A DNA stretch of 5,770 nucleotides, taken from assembly GCA_937915775.1 (NCBI GenBank), contig CALGGQ010000041.1, forward strand, positions 1 through 5,770. The letters run 5' to 3'. Under the pieces are notes generated by a model. That model saw nothing but the letters and a program-made list of their open reading frames with translations, ran no database searches and had not been told where the DNA came from. This stretch comes from an uncultured Clostridia bacterium. Its GTDB lineage: Bacteria > Bacillota > Clostridia > Oscillospirales > Acutalibacteraceae. Numbering within the stretch: the first letter of the stretch is position 1; every line of letters begins with the position of its first letter. This document shows positions 1 through 5,319 of the stretch, one piece after another. The position numbers were made by a program, and so were the translations under genes.

Positions 1-757
1 GCTCCGGCAGCGTTACCGTCAACACACACGCCCCCGTCAGCTTTAAAGACGGCAGCACCGTCAGGCTGTATTTTCCGTCATGATAAGCCGTTTTCAGTTC
101 GAAATCATAGAGGCTGTTTGCCCCTGTCCGATACAGCAGCACATCGCGGAAAATGCCGTTATTGCGGAACATATCCTGGCATTCGAGATAGGTGCCGTTC
201 GAGTATTTATGCACGACGGCAACTAGCTCGTTTTCGCCGTCAACGAGATAGCCATCCAGTTCAAATTCCGCCGTGTTATGGCTGCCCTCGCTGTAGCCGA
301 CGTATTGTCCGTTCACATAGACGTCAAGCGCGCCTGCTACACCGAGAAATGAGACGGTATTATGCTCCTTCTTATCCGCTGTAAAAAAGCGTCTGTAGAT
401 GCCGACGGAGCAGTCCTCCGGAATATGCGGCGGGTCAGGCTTAAACTGATAGCGCGTATTGACATAGTAAGGCGGCTCATAGCCCGTGAACTGCCAGCAG
501 GACGGCACGGTTACCTTATCAAACGGCAGCGTATCGGTATCAAAGCTACCGCCAAGCGCCCTAACGTTTTTGCAGTACGCAAAATCCCATTCACCCGAAA
601 GCACCGTCACCGCATCGGAAGCATAGCGTTCCGTCAGAATATCGGTCTTTTCCAGCGTGTCAAGGCTGCGAAACGGAATAAAATAAGCCCGCGGCTGCAA
701 CACATTATCTTGATATACATTAAATGTACAATAATTATTATTTAATTGATATACCAT
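1..757 (-). CDS. LacZ-type GH2 beta-galactosidase, N-terminal part (cut by the left edge)
   Basis: The first 252 codons of a glycoside hydrolase family 2 beta-galactosidase, which hydrolyses terminal beta-galactosides such as lactose. The frame is open to the window edge, so the central domains and catalytic glutamates lie outside. Residues about 54-62 (GEWDFAY), 84-103 (VPSCWQ, then YVNTRY), 146-155 (VYVNGQYVGY) and 186-206 (YSNGTYLECQDM, then GIFRDV) follow the jelly-roll sugar-binding domain of E. coli LacZ. Asn100 and Asp195 sit where LacZ has Asn102 and Asp201, which contact galactose and sodium. There is no signal peptide, so the enzyme is probably cytoplasmic. The ATG at 757 is preceded by GGTGA at a six-base spacing, and family members also begin about 20 residues before the PRAYFIPF segment (22-29). 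The usual full length is about 1000 residues. The family call is firm; the exact substrate (lactose or mucin-type galactosides) is not shown. Confidence 0.93.
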   Translation of the reverse strand, partial: MVYQLNNNYCTFNVYQDNVLQPRAYFIPFRSLDTLEKTDILTERYASDAVTVLSGEWDFAYCKNVRALGGSFDTDTLPFDKVTVPSCWQFTGYEPPYYVNTRYQFKPDPPHIPEDCSVGIYRRFFTADKKEHNTVSFLGVAGALDVYVNGQYVGYSEGSHNTAEFELDGYLVDGENELVAVVHKYSNGTYLECQDMFRNNGIFRDVLLYRTGANSLYDFELKTAYHDGKYSLTVLPSLKLTGACVLTVTLPE

Positions 758-763
758 AAATTA

Positions 764-768
764 TCACC
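764..768 (-). promoter_or_regulatory. Ribosome binding site at the extreme 5' end of the lacZ-like mRNA
   Basis: GGTGA on the minus strand, six bases before the ATG at 757. It is unusual because the predicted transcription start (about 768) falls on its first base, so almost no leader lies upstream of the Shine-Dalgarno. The transcript start is inferred from the promoter spacing, not measured. Confidence 0.55.
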
Positions 769-774
769 GCAATT

Positions 775-803
775 ATTGTATCTCAAATCCTTGCCATAGT
801 CAA
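775..803 (-). promoter_or_regulatory. Sigma-A promoter of the lacZ-like gene
   Basis: Minus-strand -35 TTGACT (803-798), a spacer of exactly 17 bases, and -10 TACAAT (780-775). Each hexamer is one base from consensus. A six-base discriminator puts the start of transcription near 768, only about 11 bases before the ATG. The -35 box begins two bases after the T-run of the lipase terminator, so the gene is insulated from the upstream lipase unit. Confidence 0.82.
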
Positions 804-804
804 C

Positions 805-830
805 AAAAAAGAGCTCTCCGAGGAGAGCTC
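805..830 (-). terminator. Rho-independent terminator of the lipase gene
   Basis: A perfect 9-bp inverted repeat, 811-819 against 822-830 (GAGCTCTCC/GGAGAGCTC), in practice an 8-bp stem with a four-base loop. On the minus strand it is followed by six T residues (810-805). It lies 14 bases after the lipase stop codon. The plus-strand reading has no T-run, so termination should act only on minus-strand transcripts. Confidence 0.88.
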
Positions 831-844
831 CTATCTTTGAGTTA

Positions 845-2200
845 TTAGCCGCCGCAGTTCACGATATTGCTGAGAATACCTCTGAACAGAGAACGGGTAC
901 CGCTGACGGTTTCGTTGAGAACACCGCCGCAGAAGGTCAGGTGGTCTGCATCCACAACAGGCATTACGTACCATACGCCCTTTTTGGTCGCCTTTACGCC
1001 GACAGAGGAGGAGATGTGTGCATCGTCCACTCTCTTGCCGTTCACATAGCGGAACGGATACTGACCGGATTCCACGTTCACCATACCGTCGTTGCGCTTC
1101 CAGTTAGCCGTGTTGGTATTGGTTTTCGTCGTCTTAACCTTGGTCTTGAAGCTGCCGTAACCGTCATAGTAATAGCCGGAGGTCGTGCCCTTGTAGTTGC
1201 AGATTGCCGTGCCGGAAATCTGGAACGGAGCCCACATACGAACCGTCGGCTTATAGGTACCGAGTAAGGTCTTATAGGTACGGTCGCCGTAGTAAGAGAA
1301 ATAATAGATATTATTCTGCAGGTCAAGACCGCTGTTCATATCAATAGCCTTATCCAGCGCTAAATCGGCAAACGCATTATCGTTATGATCCATAAAGCCG
1401 GAAGAAAGAATTCTGCTGTACAGGCTGCCGAGGGTATCGCTGCTCTTGGTAACGATGCCGAAATGCTCCAGCTGGAAGTCATATAAGCCCTTGAGAGAGG
1501 TCACGCTGAGCATCTTGGCGCCGGCAGTCATCATCTCGCCGACAAGGTTAACGATGTTCGGCAATGCTTCGCATACGGTGGAGCCGTTGCTCGGAGCCGC
1601 TAAGGTAGTCAGTGAATAAACCCAGTCTCTCTTGCCGCCGGTGAACAGACCGGAAAGGTTAGCAAGGTCGCCGGTTTTCTTGGCATAGCTGTACTCCTCG
1701 TCACTGCCCTCTGCCAGCAGCTGGATTAAAAGACGGCAGGTAACGCCGCCGAAGCTGTGGCCGACCAGATTAACGGGATTGGCAGCATTCCATTCGTTCT
1801 TCATCAGTCTGCCGTAGCCGTTTGCAGTATAATCTCTGCCATAACGGTCATGGCCGTGAACGAGTGCATGATAAGCACCGTAATCGGTAACGGTGCCGGT
1901 CAGCTGTGCGTAAAGCTCGCAGGCTCTGTCCCAAGCGCTGGAAATCGGACCGACGGAGGCTTCATAGCATTCATTGCCTAAGCTTTCAATATAGCTGTCA
2001 ATGCTACCGGAAGTGTAGCCCCAGTACTGGATGATATCATTAATATCATCGTATTCGCCGAAGCCTGCTAAGCCGTGAACCAGCACGATGGGGTGCTTTG
2101 CCTTATAGCTTGTGGCAGCAGAAGCCGGAAATACGCTGACGGAGAGTACAAGTACCAGCGTCAGCACTGCTGAAATGAATTTCGTCAAAGTCTTTTTCAT
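845..2200 (-). CDS. Secreted triacylglycerol lipase, family I.5 (Geobacillus/Staphylococcus type)
   Basis: A 451-residue exported alpha/beta-hydrolase that should cleave ester bonds of acylglycerols outside the cell. Residues 1-28 form a signal peptide: KK at 2-3, a hydrophobic core, and ASA before a likely cut after Ala28. The mature part starts the fold with PIVLVHG (37-43). The nucleophile Ser149 lies in GHSFG (147-151). Asp371 lies in NDGMVN and His420 in DADH, which completes the triad in the family order. Asp91 (WDRACE), His111, His117 and Asp279 match the four zinc ligands of Geobacillus lipases, with the same 20- and 6-residue gaps between the first three. The ATG at 2200 has AAGGAGT five bases upstream. 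A promoter and a terminator flank the gene, so it is monocistronic. The family elbow is usually AHSQG or GHSMG, so GHSFG is a mild variant. Preferred chain length is not visible. Confidence 0.92.
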   Translation of the reverse strand: MKKTLTKFISAVLTLVLVLSVSVFPASAATSYKAKHPIVLVHGLAGFGEYDDINDIIQYWGYTSGSIDSYIESLGNECYEASVGPISSAWDRACELYAQLTGTVTDYGAYHALVHGHDRYGRDYTANGYGRLMKNEWNAANPVNLVGHSFGGVTCRLLIQLLAEGSDEEYSYAKKTGDLANLSGLFTGGKRDWVYSLTTLAAPSNGSTVCEALPNIVNLVGEMMTAGAKMLSVTSLKGLYDFQLEHFGIVTKSSDTLGSLYSRILSSGFMDHNDNAFADLALDKAIDMNSGLDLQNNIYYFSYYGDRTYKTLLGTYKPTVRMWAPFQISGTAICNYKGTTSGYYYDGYGSFKTKVKTTKTNTNTANWKRNDGMVNVESGQYPFRYVNGKRVDDAHISSSVGVKATKKGVWYVMPVVDADHLTFCGGVLNETVSGTRSLFRGILSNIVNCGG

Positions 2201-2243
2201 ACATTACTCCTTTTAATTAGAGAAACTATAAACTTTCTTATAC

Positions 2244-2272
2244 AGTATAGCATTAATGTCAATAAATAGCAA
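2244..2272 (-). promoter_or_regulatory. Probable sigma-A promoter of the lipase gene
   Basis: Minus-strand -35 TTGCTA (2272-2267), 17-base spacer, -10 TATACT (2249-2244) with an extended TGC just before it. Transcription would start near 2237 and give a leader of about 37 bases. A perfect TTGACA also lies at 2262-2257, inside the spacer, but no -10 is correctly spaced from it. A TGTCA/TGACA inverted repeat (2257-2261 and 2275-2279) brackets the -35 box and could be a weak operator. Confidence 0.6.
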
Positions 2273-2355
2273 TATGACAAAACAAATCTTTTAAAGTTTA
2301 TAACAATTACACAAAGGAAAAATACAGGACATGCGTCGCGTTTTGCATTTTCCAT

Positions 2356-2390
2356 AAAAAAGCGGCACCTACCGCGCAGTAGGCACCGCT
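2356..2390 (-). terminator. Strand-specific rho-independent terminator of the alcohol dehydrogenase gene
   Basis: Arms 2361-2372 and 2379-2390 enclose a six-base loop and are followed on the minus strand by six T residues (2361-2356). In the minus-strand RNA all 12 positions pair: ten Watson-Crick pairs and two adjacent U-G wobbles. In a plus-strand RNA the same two positions would be C-A mismatches and there is no T-run, so the hairpin belongs to the minus-strand gene. It lies about 32 bases beyond the dehydrogenase stop codon. Confidence 0.87.
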
Positions 2391-2422
2391 AAATATTGTA
2401 TGATAAGGATAAAATACGTCTA

Positions 2423-3634
2423 TTACGCCATAAATGTACGGATAACTGCCTCGCAGTCAGCCGGTGCCATAATCTTCGGCACAGGATAACCGGGGTTACC
2501 CTCCTTGAGCGCACGCTGCACTAAGGTAGGCATATCCTCTTCCTTAATGAAATCGAATTTCTCGGGAATATTCATCGCCTTGTTCATTCTTCTGACCTCA
2601 GCAATAAACGCCTTGCCCTTTTCTTCCGTTGTCATCGACGGTGTGGTGATACCGATAATGTCGGCAAGCTTGGCAAGCTGCGGATAGGCCGCGTCGCCGT
2701 ACCAGTCAAGCACATATGGCAGAATTACCGCGTTGGCAAGACCGTGCGGCGTGCCGTAAAGACCGCCGAGATTATGCGCAATGGCGTGCACATAGCCTAC
2801 GAAACCGCGCGTAAACGCACAGCCTGCAAGATAGGAGCCCTTGAGCATATTCGTTCTTGCCTCGATATCCTTTCCGTCTGCATACGCCTTTTCCAGATTC
2901 TCATGAATGAGCCTGGTAGCGTCCTCCGCATACTTAATGGTTGATTTAACATTGCTCTTGCCGATGTAGGATTCCACCGCGTGAGTTAAAGCATCCATAC
3001 CTGTGGTCGATGTAATGTGCGGCGGCAAACCTACGGTGAGAACCGGGTCAAGCACTGCATATTTCGGACGAAGGCAGATATCGTTGATGGCATTTTTCTC
3101 ATGCGTTTCAGGATCGGTTACGACAGCGGCAACCGTGGTTTCGGAGCCTGTACCGGCAGTGGTGGGAACCGCAAAGAACGGGGGCAGCTTGTGCAGCACC
3201 TTAAGATAGCCGCGCATGGAGCGCACAGACTGTCTCGGCTTCACAACTCTTGCTGCAGCAGCCTTGGCGCAGTCCATCGGGGAACCGCCGCCGAAGGCGA
3301 TAATTCCCTGGCAGCCGTTTTGGATATATAGATCCTTGGCTTCCTCAATGTTCGGAATGGTCGGGTTCGGCTGTACGCCGTCATAAACAACGTAATCAAC
3401 ACCGACTTCCTTCAGCTTTTCAAACATTGGGTCAAGCAGATGGAGCCCCATCAGACCTTTATCCGTCACAACAAGCACCTTGGTAAGTCCCTTGCCCTTG
3501 ATGAATTCAGGCAGCTTCAAAACGGAATCCGCACCCTCAAGCAGCTGCGGCTCAGACCAGTCCATACAGCACATCGCTATCATAAAAACTCTCTGATAAA
3601 TCCTGTACCAGCATTTTTTCAGTGTCCAGAGCAT
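2423..3634 (-). CDS. Iron-containing (group III) alcohol dehydrogenase
   Basis: A 403-residue NAD(P)-dependent dehydrogenase of the Fe-ADH family that interconverts alcohols and aldehydes or ketones, likely in the cytoplasm during fermentation. Numbered from the start chosen here, GGGS at 115-118 is the nucleotide-binding loop and PTTAGTGSE at 157-165 is the family signature. Asp214, His218, His283 and His297 match the metal ligands of FucO-type enzymes (DxxxH, then two His 14 residues apart). The first 30 or so residues form a basic, hydrophobic extension seen in clostridial members. A frame opening at 3652 adds six residues (MKGDDT) but has no ribosome site, whereas the ATG at 3634 has AAGGAGAT at a good spacing. 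The gene has its own promoter and terminator and is divergent from the propeller gene. The physiological substrate (ethanol, butanol, a diol or lactaldehyde) cannot be read from sequence. The ligand set argues for an active enzyme. Confidence 0.93.
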   Translation of the reverse strand: MLWTLKKCWYRIYQRVFMIAMCCMDWSEPQLLEGADSVLKLPEFIKGKGLTKVLVVTDKGLMGLHLLDPMFEKLKEVGVDYVVYDGVQPNPTIPNIEEAKDLYIQNGCQGIIAFGGGSPMDCAKAAAARVVKPRQSVRSMRGYLKVLHKLPPFFAVPTTAGTGSETTVAAVVTDPETHEKNAINDICLRPKYAVLDPVLTVGLPPHITSTTGMDALTHAVESYIGKSNVKSTIKYAEDATRLIHENLEKAYADGKDIEARTNMLKGSYLAGCAFTRGFVGYVHAIAHNLGGLYGTPHGLANAVILPYVLDWYGDAAYPQLAKLADIIGITTPSMTTEEKGKAFIAEVRRMNKAMNIPEKFDFIKEEDMPTLVQRALKEGNPGYPVPKIMAPADCEAVIRTFMA

Positions 3635-3640
3635 TGTGTC

Positions 3641-3649
3641 ATCTCCTTT
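3641..3649 (-). promoter_or_regulatory. Ribosome binding site that fixes the dehydrogenase start
   Basis: AAAGGAGAT on the minus strand, with GGAG eight bases before the ATG at 3634. The other in-frame ATG at 3652 lies upstream of this site and has only AT-rich sequence before it. It would also be only about eight bases from the predicted transcription start. Both points favour the shorter protein. Confidence 0.85.
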
Positions 3650-3666
3650 CATAATATTTCATCATT

Positions 3667-3695
3667 ATTTTAATACAATTGTCGATTTAATGCAA
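3667..3695 (-). promoter_or_regulatory. Probable promoter of the alcohol dehydrogenase gene
   Basis: Minus-strand -35 TTGCAT (3695-3690), 17-base spacer, -10 TAAAAT (3672-3667). Transcription would start near 3660, about 26 bases before the chosen ATG. The spacer contains the palindrome ACAATTGT (3675-3682). The -35 is only moderate, so activation or repression is possible. No Rex-like site (TTGTGAA, spacer, TTCACAA) was found. Confidence 0.5.
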
Positions 3696-3715
3696 TAGAA
3701 AAGTAAAAATTCTTA

Positions 3716-3744
3716 TTGTATGCGCATAGCGGATTTGCTATAAT
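3716..3744 (+). promoter_or_regulatory. Extended -10 promoter of the NanI-like propeller gene
   Basis: A perfect extended -10, TGCTATAAT (3736-3744), with a weak -35 TTGTAT (3716-3721) at 17 bases. The predicted start is near 3751, about 11 bases before the ATG. A weak -35 with a perfect extended -10 is a common sigma-A promoter design. Two palindromes overlap the core elements and are listed separately. Confidence 0.8.
3719..3728. repeat. 10-bp palindrome over the -35 region of the propeller promoter
   Basis: TATGCGCATA is a perfect 10-bp palindrome that overlaps the last half of the -35 box and the start of the spacer. Its place in the divergent control region suits a regulator site, but no regulator family is recognised and a site this short can arise by chance. 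Confidence 0.4.
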
Positions 3745-3749
3745 AGCAA
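3735..3749. repeat. 15-bp palindrome centred on the -10 box of the propeller promoter
   Basis: TTGCTAT, one central A, then ATAGCAA: a perfect 7-1-7 inverted repeat that contains the whole -10 box and ends just before the predicted transcription start. A repressor bound here would block the promoter. Part of the left arm is required by the extended -10 consensus, but the right arm (ATAGCAA) is not. The symmetry is direct; the operator role is inferred. Confidence 0.45.
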
Positions 3750-3750
3750 T

Positions 3751-3756
3751 GAGGTG
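3751..3756 (+). promoter_or_regulatory. Ribosome binding site at the 5' end of the propeller mRNA
   Basis: GAGGTG, five bases before the ATG at 3762. The predicted transcription start (about 3751) falls on its first base, so the Shine-Dalgarno would open the mRNA. This is the same arrangement as the lacZ-like gene. An upstream ATG at 3749-3751 is out of frame. Confidence 0.6.
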
Positions 3757-3761
3757 GTATT

Positions 3762-4991
3762 ATGCCAAAAACATTCAGTGAAAAAACCTTTGCGCCGGCA
3801 GTTATCAAAACCGGCGATACGCTGATAGCCGCTATGTGTAAGGCGGCAGCCGGCAGAGAATGGGGCTATATTGAAATAGTGACCTCCGTCAGCAACGACG
3901 GCGGCGCCTCCTGGAGCGAGGAACAAACCGTGATTGCCCCGCCTGCCCGCGCCATCAGCAGCGATATTGAAAATACAAAATCTGCCTTCTTCACAAAGCC
4001 GACGCTAACCCTTGCAAACGACGGCACGGTGCTGCTGCTTGTGACCTTCTTCCCCGAATCCAAGGGCACGGCTGATATGAAATACCTCGAAAAAAAGAAA
4101 ACCGCCTTCACCTCGTTTGACGGTGTGAAATGCCCGATTATCTACGATAAGGAGGGCAACTATTACATCGTGTGGGAAAACGGCTGCGTGATTGATAAGC
4201 GTAAGGCGCAGACAGCGTTTTACATCGAGGATTTCGGCGAGCTTTACAAAGACGATGAATATATGGGCAACATCTATCTCAACGGTGCGCAGGGTAAAAG
4301 CGAAAACGGCGGCAAAACGACCTTCGGCTCTCATTTCAAAGCATCTAAGAGGAGTTATATTTTCCTGCTGAAATCCGATGATAACGGTCAGAGCTGGAGC
4401 CGTCCTGTCGATATCACCCCTTCTATTCTGAATGAAAACGACACCGCGTATATCGGCACCTGCGGCGGTACAGGCATCACAACAAAAGACGGCAGAATCA
4501 TCATTCCGATGGTCAGCGACAAGGGCAACTTCTGTATTTATTCCGACGATAACGGCAGCACCTGGTGCCGTAACCAGCGCCAGCCCTATACCGGCACAGA
4601 CGGCGAATGGACGCTCTTTGAGGTGCCGAACGGTCATCTTTACGGCTACGCCAAAAGCAAAGCGCTCCTTTCCGCCGACCGCGGTATTCTCTGGCTCAAG
4701 GGCGACAAGCCCGGCATCAAGCTGCCGAAGCAGCAAAAGGCAACCGCTGTCAGCGGCGACACGCTGCTGCTTGCCTATCCGAACGGCACCGGCAAAGGCG
4801 GCAGGATTTGTACTGCTGCATTTGAATACGACAAACGCCAAGCCTTTAAGGGCATTCGCTGGAGCAAGGAAGCCGCCACCGTTACAGACGGCGCCTTTTC
4901 CGCACCGTGCCTTGCCGTTCTTGATGACAGCACCGCAGCGCTACTCTATGAAACCGACAGCGGTGTTCGCTTTGATACCGTCACCCTTTAA
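3762..4991 (+). CDS. NanI-like Asp-box beta-propeller with an eroded sialidase active site
   Basis: A 409-residue protein of the GH33 exo-alpha-sialidase fold. Four canonical Asp-boxes (SxDxGxxW) start at residues 44, 205, 261 and 304. The order of segments follows clostridial NanI: SAFFTKPTL (74-82), the insert ending GNIYLN (169-174), YIFLLKSDDNG (199-209), PVDITP (215-220) and GTGITTKDGRIIIP (236-249). By eye alignment, however, the first catalytic Arg (FRIP in sialidases) is Ala11 in FAPA, a further conserved pocket Arg is Lys27, the acid/base Asp is probably Glu33, and the second triad Arg is Lys298. The nucleophile Tyr is Ala381 in AFSAPCL. Only Glu282 keeps its role and spacing (16 residues before Lys298). 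There is no signal peptide or carbohydrate-binding module, so it is probably cytoplasmic. It may be a glycan-binding pseudoenzyme or a hydrolase of altered specificity. The start has GAGGTG upstream. The fold is sure; the function is unknown. Confidence 0.85.
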   Translation: MPKTFSEKTFAPAVIKTGDTLIAAMCKAAAGREWGYIEIVTSVSNDGGASWSEEQTVIAPPARAISSDIENTKSAFFTKPTLTLANDGTVLLLVTFFPESKGTADMKYLEKKKTAFTSFDGVKCPIIYDKEGNYYIVWENGCVIDKRKAQTAFYIEDFGELYKDDEYMGNIYLNGAQGKSENGGKTTFGSHFKASKRSYIFLLKSDDNGQSWSRPVDITPSILNENDTAYIGTCGGTGITTKDGRIIIPMVSDKGNFCIYSDDNGSTWCRNQRQPYTGTDGEWTLFEVPNGHLYGYAKSKALLSADRGILWLKGDKPGIKLPKQQKATAVSGDTLLLAYPNGTGKGGRICTAAFEYDKRQAFKGIRWSKEAATVTDGAFSAPCLAVLDDSTAALLYETDSGVRFDTVTL

Positions 4992-4995
4992 CACC

Positions 4996-5035
4996 AAAAA
5001 ACAACGGACTGTCTTATGAAAAGACAGTCCGTTTT
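4996..5035. terminator. Bidirectional terminator between the convergent propeller and ferredoxin genes
   Basis: A perfect 13-bp stem, 5003-5015 against 5021-5033, with a five-base loop. Rightward transcripts meet TTTT (5032-5035), partly within the stem foot. Leftward transcripts meet six T residues (complement of 4996-5001) one base after the stem. It lies 12 bases after the propeller stop and 15 bases after the ferredoxin stop, so both genes can share it. The leftward T-run is the stronger. Confidence 0.92.
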
Positions 5036-5048
5036 CTTATGTAATTCA

Positions 5049-5219
5049 TTATGCCTGAGCGGGAGCACCTACCGGGCAAACAGATTCACAAGCGCCGCAT
5101 TCGATGCAAAGATCAGCGTCGATTACATACTTGTCGTCACCCTCTGAGATAGCGCCTACCGGACATTCACCTGCACAAGCACCGCAGGAGATGCAATCAT
5201 CAGAAATAGCATATGCCAT
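5049..5219 (-). CDS. Clostridial-type 2[4Fe-4S] ferredoxin
   Basis: A 56-residue cytoplasmic electron carrier of low potential. It serves enzymes such as pyruvate:ferredoxin oxidoreductase and hydrogenase in anaerobes. Two CxxCxxCxxxCP motifs are complete: Cys9, 12, 15, 19 and Cys38, 41, 44, 48, each followed by Pro. As in the family, the fourth Cys of each motif should complete the cluster built on the other motif. The length matches classical clostridial ferredoxins (about 55 residues), and the halves are internally similar (CISCGACAGECPVGA and CIECGACESVCPVGA), which reflects the ancient duplication. The ATG at 5219 has a perfect AGGAGGT eight bases upstream. It has its own promoter, shares a terminator with the convergent propeller gene, and lies downstream of ricT on the same strand. 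The specific redox partner is not shown. Confidence 0.97.
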   Translation of the reverse strand: MAYAISDDCISCGACAGECPVGAISEGDDKYVIDADLCIECGACESVCPVGAPAQA

Positions 5220-5275
5220 AACAAAATACCTCCTATTACACTTAATAAAGATAAGTTCCTTTTCCTATCAATCTT

Positions 5276-5304
5276 AATATAGCAAATGCAATATAAAATT
5301 GCAA
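5276..5304 (-). promoter_or_regulatory. Sigma-A promoter of the ferredoxin gene
   Basis: Minus-strand -35 TTGCAA (5304-5299), 17-base spacer, extended -10 TGC plus TATATT (5284-5276). Transcription would start near 5269, giving a leader of about 50 bases. A perfect inverted repeat covers the -35 and spacer. The promoter lies entirely in the gap after the ricT stop codon. Confidence 0.75.
5287..5303. repeat. Inverted repeat over the -35 box of the ferredoxin promoter
   Basis: TGCAAT, five bases, ATTGCA: perfect 6-bp arms that overlap the -35 box and part of the spacer. It could be an operator. As a hairpin in ricT mRNA it is short and AT-rich and has only three T residues after it, so it is a poor terminator. 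Confidence 0.4.
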
Positions 5305-5319
5305 GTGTTATTTTCTGAT

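Noticed and set aside
362..745. Plus-strand open frame of 127 codons near the left end
   Set aside because: Antisense to the beta-galactosidase frame, which matches LacZ along its length; no supporting signals.
2257..2262. Perfect TTGACA as the lipase -35 box
   Set aside because: No -10 hexamer lies at 16-18 bases; TATAAG is at 14 and TATACT at 7. TTGCTA at 2272-2267 gives a 17-base spacer to TATACT.
2197..2355. Minus-strand 52-codon frame whose stop overlaps the lipase start
   Set aside because: It starts directly after the dehydrogenase terminator T-run with no Shine-Dalgarno, and it spans the lipase promoter. The ATG would not be on the predicted lipase mRNA.
4005..4841. Long minus-strand open frame (278 codons) antisense to the NanI-like gene
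   Set aside because: It lies wholly inside a plus-strand frame whose protein matches the NanI fold with four Asp-boxes. It shows no recognisable domain, ribosome site or promoter.
4432..5019. Plus-strand open frame of 195 codons overlapping the NanI-like gene in another frame
   Set aside because: Low-complexity Ala/Pro/Ser-rich translation typical of a shifted coding frame; its end runs into the terminator hairpin.
5287..5303. Terminator for ricT
   Set aside because: The stem is only 6 bp and AT-rich with three T residues after it; the position over the ferredoxin -35 box fits an operator better.
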